From positions 4,165,109-4,229,108 of the forward strand of contig BROE01000024.1 in the NCBI GenBank assembly GCA_036571765.1: a stretch of DNA of 64,000 bases. Direction: 5' to 3'. Position 1 is the first letter of the stretch; each line of letters begins with the position of its first letter. The notes beneath the pieces are model-generated. The model did no database searches and was not told the origin of the DNA. It saw only the letters and a program-made list of their open reading frames with translations. The position numbers were made by a program, and so were the translations under genes. The stretch is from Plecoglossus altivelis (Eukaryota; Chordata; Actinopteri; Osmeriformes; Plecoglossidae). Below, piece after piece: positions 59,701 through 64,000 of this stretch.

Positions 59701-60298
59701 TCAGTTTATGACTGCGCGTGCCACCTTGAGAGTTGAATACAATTGCTACGAAACCGTGCACTTACAATCCAGTTAGAGAAATCATCTCAGCATTAGTGCC
59801 ACACGCATCAACAGAAATGTTCGAGCGTAGTTTTCTGGGATGTCTGCGCTTGCGCAATCAATTGGCACCTGGTCATATGGACAGTTTAAGTCCAAACCAA
59901 TTTCCTTGCGCGGAAAGGATTGCAGTCTGACTGGATATACCAAGCAAACGGTTTTAAATAATTGTCACTTTCTCTTTGAGTTTGGTTTATCTTAATATGG
60001 GAGTTGGGACTTTTCGAATTAGCTAGGGCAGTTGACGAATGGTTGCTTGGGGATTCCGCATGCAAGTGTGTTTGCGTTTGGATATCGGTTGCACTTCTGT
60101 AAACAGCTTGGAATACTTCGGGGAGAACTTCCGCTCTTTAAATAGACAATATAATTATACGGCAAACTTTCCACTCGACCAGCCTCTCGGAAAACTCCTG
60201 AAATATCAGGTATTTCAAACGGTCGTGTTGGTTATACTATAGGTTGTACTAGTAACCACTTTGAGGTATTACTAATGATTTCTTATTTCAATTGCTAG
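59700..60298 (+). promoter_or_regulatory. dpp10: Possible promoter / 5' leader of dpp10
   Basis: CpG content rises relative to the AT-rich flank. An NRF1-like palindrome TGCGCTTGCGCA lies at 59845-59856. A possible upstream exon ends at a donor CAG|GTATTT (60209/60210), and an acceptor TTGCTAG ends at 60298, just before the putative dpp10 first coding exon. The start of transcription cannot be placed. Confidence 0.35.
60039..60209 (+). other. Candidate leader exon or upstream ORF before dpp10
   Basis: A frame opening at 60039 runs 57 codons to the donor at 60209. If spliced to the acceptor at 60298 it continues 20 codons and stops at 60359, overlapping the putative dpp10 start in another frame. 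The peptide (starting MVAWGFRMQVCL) matches nothing I know. It may be a leader exon with an upstream ORF, or not an exon at all. Confidence 0.25.
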
Positions 60299-60314
60299 GA
60301 CGCGCGACGTGAAA

Positions 60315-60371
60315 ATGAACCAGACAGCAGGAGCAACAAATACGTATCGAAGATGTTCTAAAGGGGGAAAG
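60315..60371 (+). CDS. dpp10: Putative first coding exon of dipeptidyl-peptidase-like 10 (partial gene)
   Basis: The exon encodes 19 residues, MNQTAGATNTYRRCSKGGK, and then meets a perfect donor, AAG|GTAAGT, in phase 0. One DPP10 isoform in mammals begins MNQTASVSHHIKC and its first coding exon also ends after a Lys at about residue 20, before the transmembrane segment. The shared MNQTA start, a Cys followed by a Ser-Lys pair, the length and the phase all agree. DPP10 is a catalytically inactive type II membrane protein of the DPP4 family that associates with Kv4 potassium channels and changes their surface expression and gating. This exon supplies only the cytoplasmic N-terminus; all remaining exons must lie beyond 64000, since the gene is known for very long introns. 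The evidence is one short exon, so a chance match is possible. Confidence 0.58.
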
Positions 60372-61137
60372 GTAAGTCGGAACATTTGAAAGTTCACTTT
60401 CTAACACAAACTCACCGATATATTTAACAAAGTGCTTTTATGGGTAGCATATTCTCTGTGGGATTATGTGACAGGTAGCTTTCCTGAAATCTATTATTAG
60501 CGATTCACATCAATAAAACAAACGGAGTGTAACAATTGTGTATGTATCAAAACATGTTTTGACTCATAAAATGGAAGTCTTGAATGGAAGAGCAATTGCT
60601 GCGGCTCTTGTTCATCCAGCGCACGCCGGGCCAAACTGTACGAAAAAGTACAGGACGTTATTTTTAAACTGTTTGGACAGCCTATAATATGAAAGTATGC
60701 ACAATTTTCAGTTATGCTGAATCAATGTTTTCTGAAATGCTGTGCAGCTATCTTCACCCACAATTCCTCTTTACAGTAACACAAGAAAGCTTTCTTGCCA
60801 GTTATTCTTCATATATCGTCTTCTCAATCTATGTTCCTCTGTTAAGAATGACTAACACAGTCGTGGGATTGTTGAAGGAACCTGATGTTTGTCTTTAGTA
60901 TAGGGCAAATGTTAAAGTATCGTCTGTTAGGAGTGTTCTAGTTGAACTTGGTGATGCACCTACTACTGTAGCCTTAACACCTTTGTAGCCAACAGAGTAC
61001 ACATTCCCTGATGCTAGAAATTGCCTACAACAGAGTGCCTCTACAGTCTAATTAAACGAGACTTTTCGTCTTAATACAGTTTGCTCTAGTACTGTGCAGT
61101 GTGACCCACATTCTGTTGATCTGGGGAGGAAGTTGTG

Positions 61138-61153
61138 GGGGGGGGGGGGGGGG
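61138..61153 (+). repeat. Poly(G) tract
   Basis: An uninterrupted run of about sixteen G residues on the + strand, followed by other G-rich clusters up to about 61195, a candidate quadruplex-forming region. Confidence 0.8.
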
Positions 61154-63417
61154 TCTGTTGGACTCCTGAGTCACTCGGGGGCGAAGGGGGGGAGAGAAGA
61201 CAAGGAGCCCTCATGGAGTTTATTCCTAACGAGCCCATTGGAGAGAAGCGGCGTGCGGGAAGGTCGGGACTCCCCAACTCCCAGCACATCTGGCCCGAGT
61301 CGGCACAACCGAGTCACGCGGACGCAAGGAGAGCAGTCTGCCCTTTGACAACAGGATCCGTCTCAGGGCAGTGGGGCCGATCGTCGTGCAGATAGTTTGG
61401 CTAGTTTGGCTATTTTTGTCTTGTCTGAAGGGTCTGCATTTGATCAAGTTATCGTCGTTGCTGTTCTATTTCCACACTGTTGACAGCCACAGAAGGGTCT
61501 CATCACACATTAATGAAGAGATGATTAGGGCTGCTGTGTGTTGCAGACAGAGCTCCCCCAAAGCATGTATTGTATTACTGGCATCATCTTCTGACAAGCC
61601 TACAATACAGCTATTGCTTGGGTTTTTAAGTGTACCAATGAATAACGCTGGTTTGTTGTCCTTGTGTAGTCAGTATGCGTTTCCACACATTCGCCTACTC
61701 TAACCTATGCTTGAACCAAATGTGTTGGTTCTATAAGAATGATTTAAAATGAATTAGACACTTGCTCCTGTGTGCTGTGACCCATCGGCTGTATTGTCAT
61801 GATATTAGACGGACTCAAAGGAGGCATCTTAGATTCAGGAATATTTGAAACCCTTACTGTGACTGAATACCTGCTGAGGTGAACTTTCGTGCTCATCAGC
61901 AGGACACCTGTACTGTTCCTTCCTCTAATCCTCTCCTTCCTGACTGTCCGCCTATCCCGTTGCTTCATCCAAACGCTTGTCTACAGGAGATCGTTTGTGA
62001 TATCGCCCCTGGTAGTAATGTGCAGAAGCTGCCACTAGAGGTCGCCATTGTAGAGCCTTGGATACTGATGTTCCCTGAGGCGAAGGTGAATCTGGTGGTT
62101 TGTGGAGTACTTGGGTGTTCAGTGTTGATTTGTACAGCTCCTGCTGTGGGTGCTTTGACAAATTATACTTTTACTTCAAACATTAGTAATGTCGTTTCTC
62201 ACTTTTCCATTTGAGGGTTTCAAGCACGATTCCCTTTTCTCAGACAGCTTGGTGTGAACTCCAGAAGTTGTAATTAACCAGCTCAATTTGAGAGTCGTTC
62301 TGGAACCCGGGCTAATCTCCTCATCTTCAAAGATCTCAATGCTCTTTTTATGCTTTTACCCCCAAACTAATTACAATGTCATAATGAGATCATTACAGTG
62401 AAATCATATTTCTCGACTGAGGCACATATAAACAAAAAAGATGAATAGCCCCAAGTAATGAATATGCATAGACTGCTGTTAGCCAAAGACAGATTGATCA
62501 CATAACAAAGTCTCTATCAGCTGAAAGGAGATATTGGACTTTCATCAATCACACAATCGGAACAGCCCCTCCGGCCAATTGTCCTTCTAGCTCAATATCA
62601 TCATTACATAAAAAAGCCAATGCTTTATATGTGGTTATTGATTCATGTAAGACTATGAAGACAACTCGTCTTGAAAATCCGGTTGATTAAGGAGGACCTG
62701 TGGTAAATAATCCCCAGCTCAGAGTGTGGAAGAGAAAGCTAGGAGGATTCCTGGCAGGGAGAGCTTCTTAATTACAGAGGGTTTGTTAGCCCACAAGACC
62801 AGACACACACGCACACACACACGCGCACACACACACACACACGTGCCGAGCATCGATCTGTTCTCCATCACACCAACAGACCAGTTGCAGAGCATAGTTA
62901 GGATTACTCCCCAAGTCCCCCACACCAAGGTCTGTGGAGATGACCATCGATTTTGGAGAGTGCAGCTGGAGGAAGGTGAAGACAGCGCCTGGCTTAATCA
63001 TCTTCACACTCCTAATTGTAGCATGTGAAGAGCTTTCATGCTCAGCGGATCAGGTTATCATTTTCCACTCAGATTTCACAACAGGATGTTTTGGTGATGC
63101 ACCTTGACTATGATAGCAACCAGTTTATGTAGATTTCTAGAGTTATTCAATATTTGATGAACTCAAATTAAGATGTGGTTAGATATAACAGTCAACCTAC
63201 ATAACTTTGTAGCCACCGTTCTGTCAATCATAATGCCTTCATCTACAATATTGTACTGTTAGGGATTGTAGACTTTACAAAAAATTCACATTTCAAAATG
63301 TGGATATCATGGGGAAAAATCAATCTAGACTTTGTTTACATATCCTGGTCTCTTACGGAAAGTGTAATAAAACCTGGTTTGAAATAAGGGATCAGTAGGT
63401 TTGATGTGAGCAAAGAG

Positions 63418-63597
63418 AAAGCCATCTTTAGCAGTGCTTCCTTCAGGAGGCAGCAGCACTGACTGGGCTGTGGTCATGCTGTGAGTAGGACACACACCCT
63501 TGAACAGGAAGCCATCTTTAGCAGTGCTTCCTTCAGAAGGCAGCAGCACTGACTGGGCTGTGGTCATGCTGTGAGTAGGACACACACCCTTGCACAC
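63418..63597 (+). repeat. 90-bp tandem duplication
   Basis: Two adjacent copies of a 90-bp unit start with GCCATCTTTAGCAGTGCTTC at 63421 and 63511. They are nearly identical; GGAGGC versus GAAGGC and GAACAG versus GCACAC are among the few differences. High identity suggests a recent event. Confidence 0.9.
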
Positions 63598-64000
63598 CAG
63601 GGAACTGGGAAGAAAAGTGGCCATTATTGTGTTAGGCCACTTCCCCTCAAACACGCACAGACAGACACACGTGCATACATTAGCACACAAACACTTAGCC
63701 CTCCATTCAGCCAAACTGGCTGAATCACAGTCTGAGCGTCTCTCCTCAACTCTGTTCATACTGTTTGGCCTTGGCAGCTTGATGTCCTGTGTGTTGGCTG
63801 TGATTGACACACCAGGGAGCATAATGGCGTGAGTCACCGACACCTCGCAGGCCCTTAGAGCAAACGGCTGCCTCGGCAAAACGCTTGGGTCATGACAGCC
63901 CGTCTGGCGAAGCTTCAAAACCAGTCAACGAGGGCTCGCTGAGACAAATGGACCCACAGCAGTGATCAACTGCCATCGGAGGGAGGGGAGAGAGAGAGGG

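Larger units (their letters stand above)
60372..64000 (+). other. dpp10: Putative dpp10 intron 1 (start)
   Basis: No further exon was recognised up to the window end. Contents include a poly(G) tract (about 61138-61153), CA repeats (about 62804-62842 and 63650-63670), an AT-rich block with ATTA motifs (62210-62560) and a 90-bp tandem duplication near 63418-63597. A 197-codon minus-strand frame at 63325-63918 spans that duplication and resembles no known family. Confidence 0.5.

Noticed and set aside
61879..62214. A 111-codon + strand frame after the putative dpp10 exon
   Set aside because: It is not joined in phase by a convincing acceptor and lacks the transmembrane segment expected of DPP10 exon 2.

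Overview
This window is eukaryotic nuclear DNA, almost certainly from a ray-finned (teleost) fish. It holds GT-AG spliced genes of vertebrate families with small introns, dense CA/TG and CT/GA microsatellites, many minisatellites, and two short matches to repeat tails common in fish genomes. No bacterial, phage, CRISPR or viral gene was recognised.

Layout. (1) 0.8-8.3 kb, + strand: a complete ptchd1 gene (Patched domain-containing 1). It has four coding exons whose splice phases agree, giving 948 residues. It keeps the family's start, sterol-sensing region and C-terminal ITTV PDZ ligand. A His/Pro/Asn-rich insert in exon 3 looks like a CA-type repeat that has become coding. (2) 8.3-14.7 kb: intergenic DNA dominated by pyrimidine tracts and minisatellites. 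(3) 14.8-29.1 kb, + strand: a complete 34-coding-exon adhesion GPCR of the ADGRG2/ADGRG4 group, best called adgrg4-like because of its N-terminal pentraxin-like domain. My splice model gives 2313 residues: signal peptide, pentraxin-like domain, a 25-residue-repeat mucin exon, two tandem copies of a Cys-rich module with matching exon phases, a 2-kb Asn-Thr mucin exon with about 60 N-glycosylation sequons, GAIN domain with GPS, seven-helix domain and C-tail. (4) 29.2-60 kb: about 30 kb without a convincing gene. It contains a roughly 680-bp array of a 12-bp repeat, microsatellites and degraded repeat fragments. (5) 60.3-64 kb, + strand: a short coding exon (60315-60371) that resembles the alternative first coding exon of dpp10, an auxiliary subunit of Kv4 potassium channels. 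It is followed by a perfect donor, so the rest of that gene should lie beyond the right edge and the last 3.6 kb would be its first intron.

The three genes all lie on the + strand. PTCHD1 and DPP10 are both neuronal membrane proteins, while the receptor is an orphan adhesion GPCR, so the sequence gives no reason to treat them as one pathway. The most unusual features are in the receptor gene: the duplicated exon cassette, the two low-complexity stalks, and a 34-bp array in intron 19 that repeats the splice acceptor of the following exon. All splice models and family assignments were made by eye, without alignment or transcript data.
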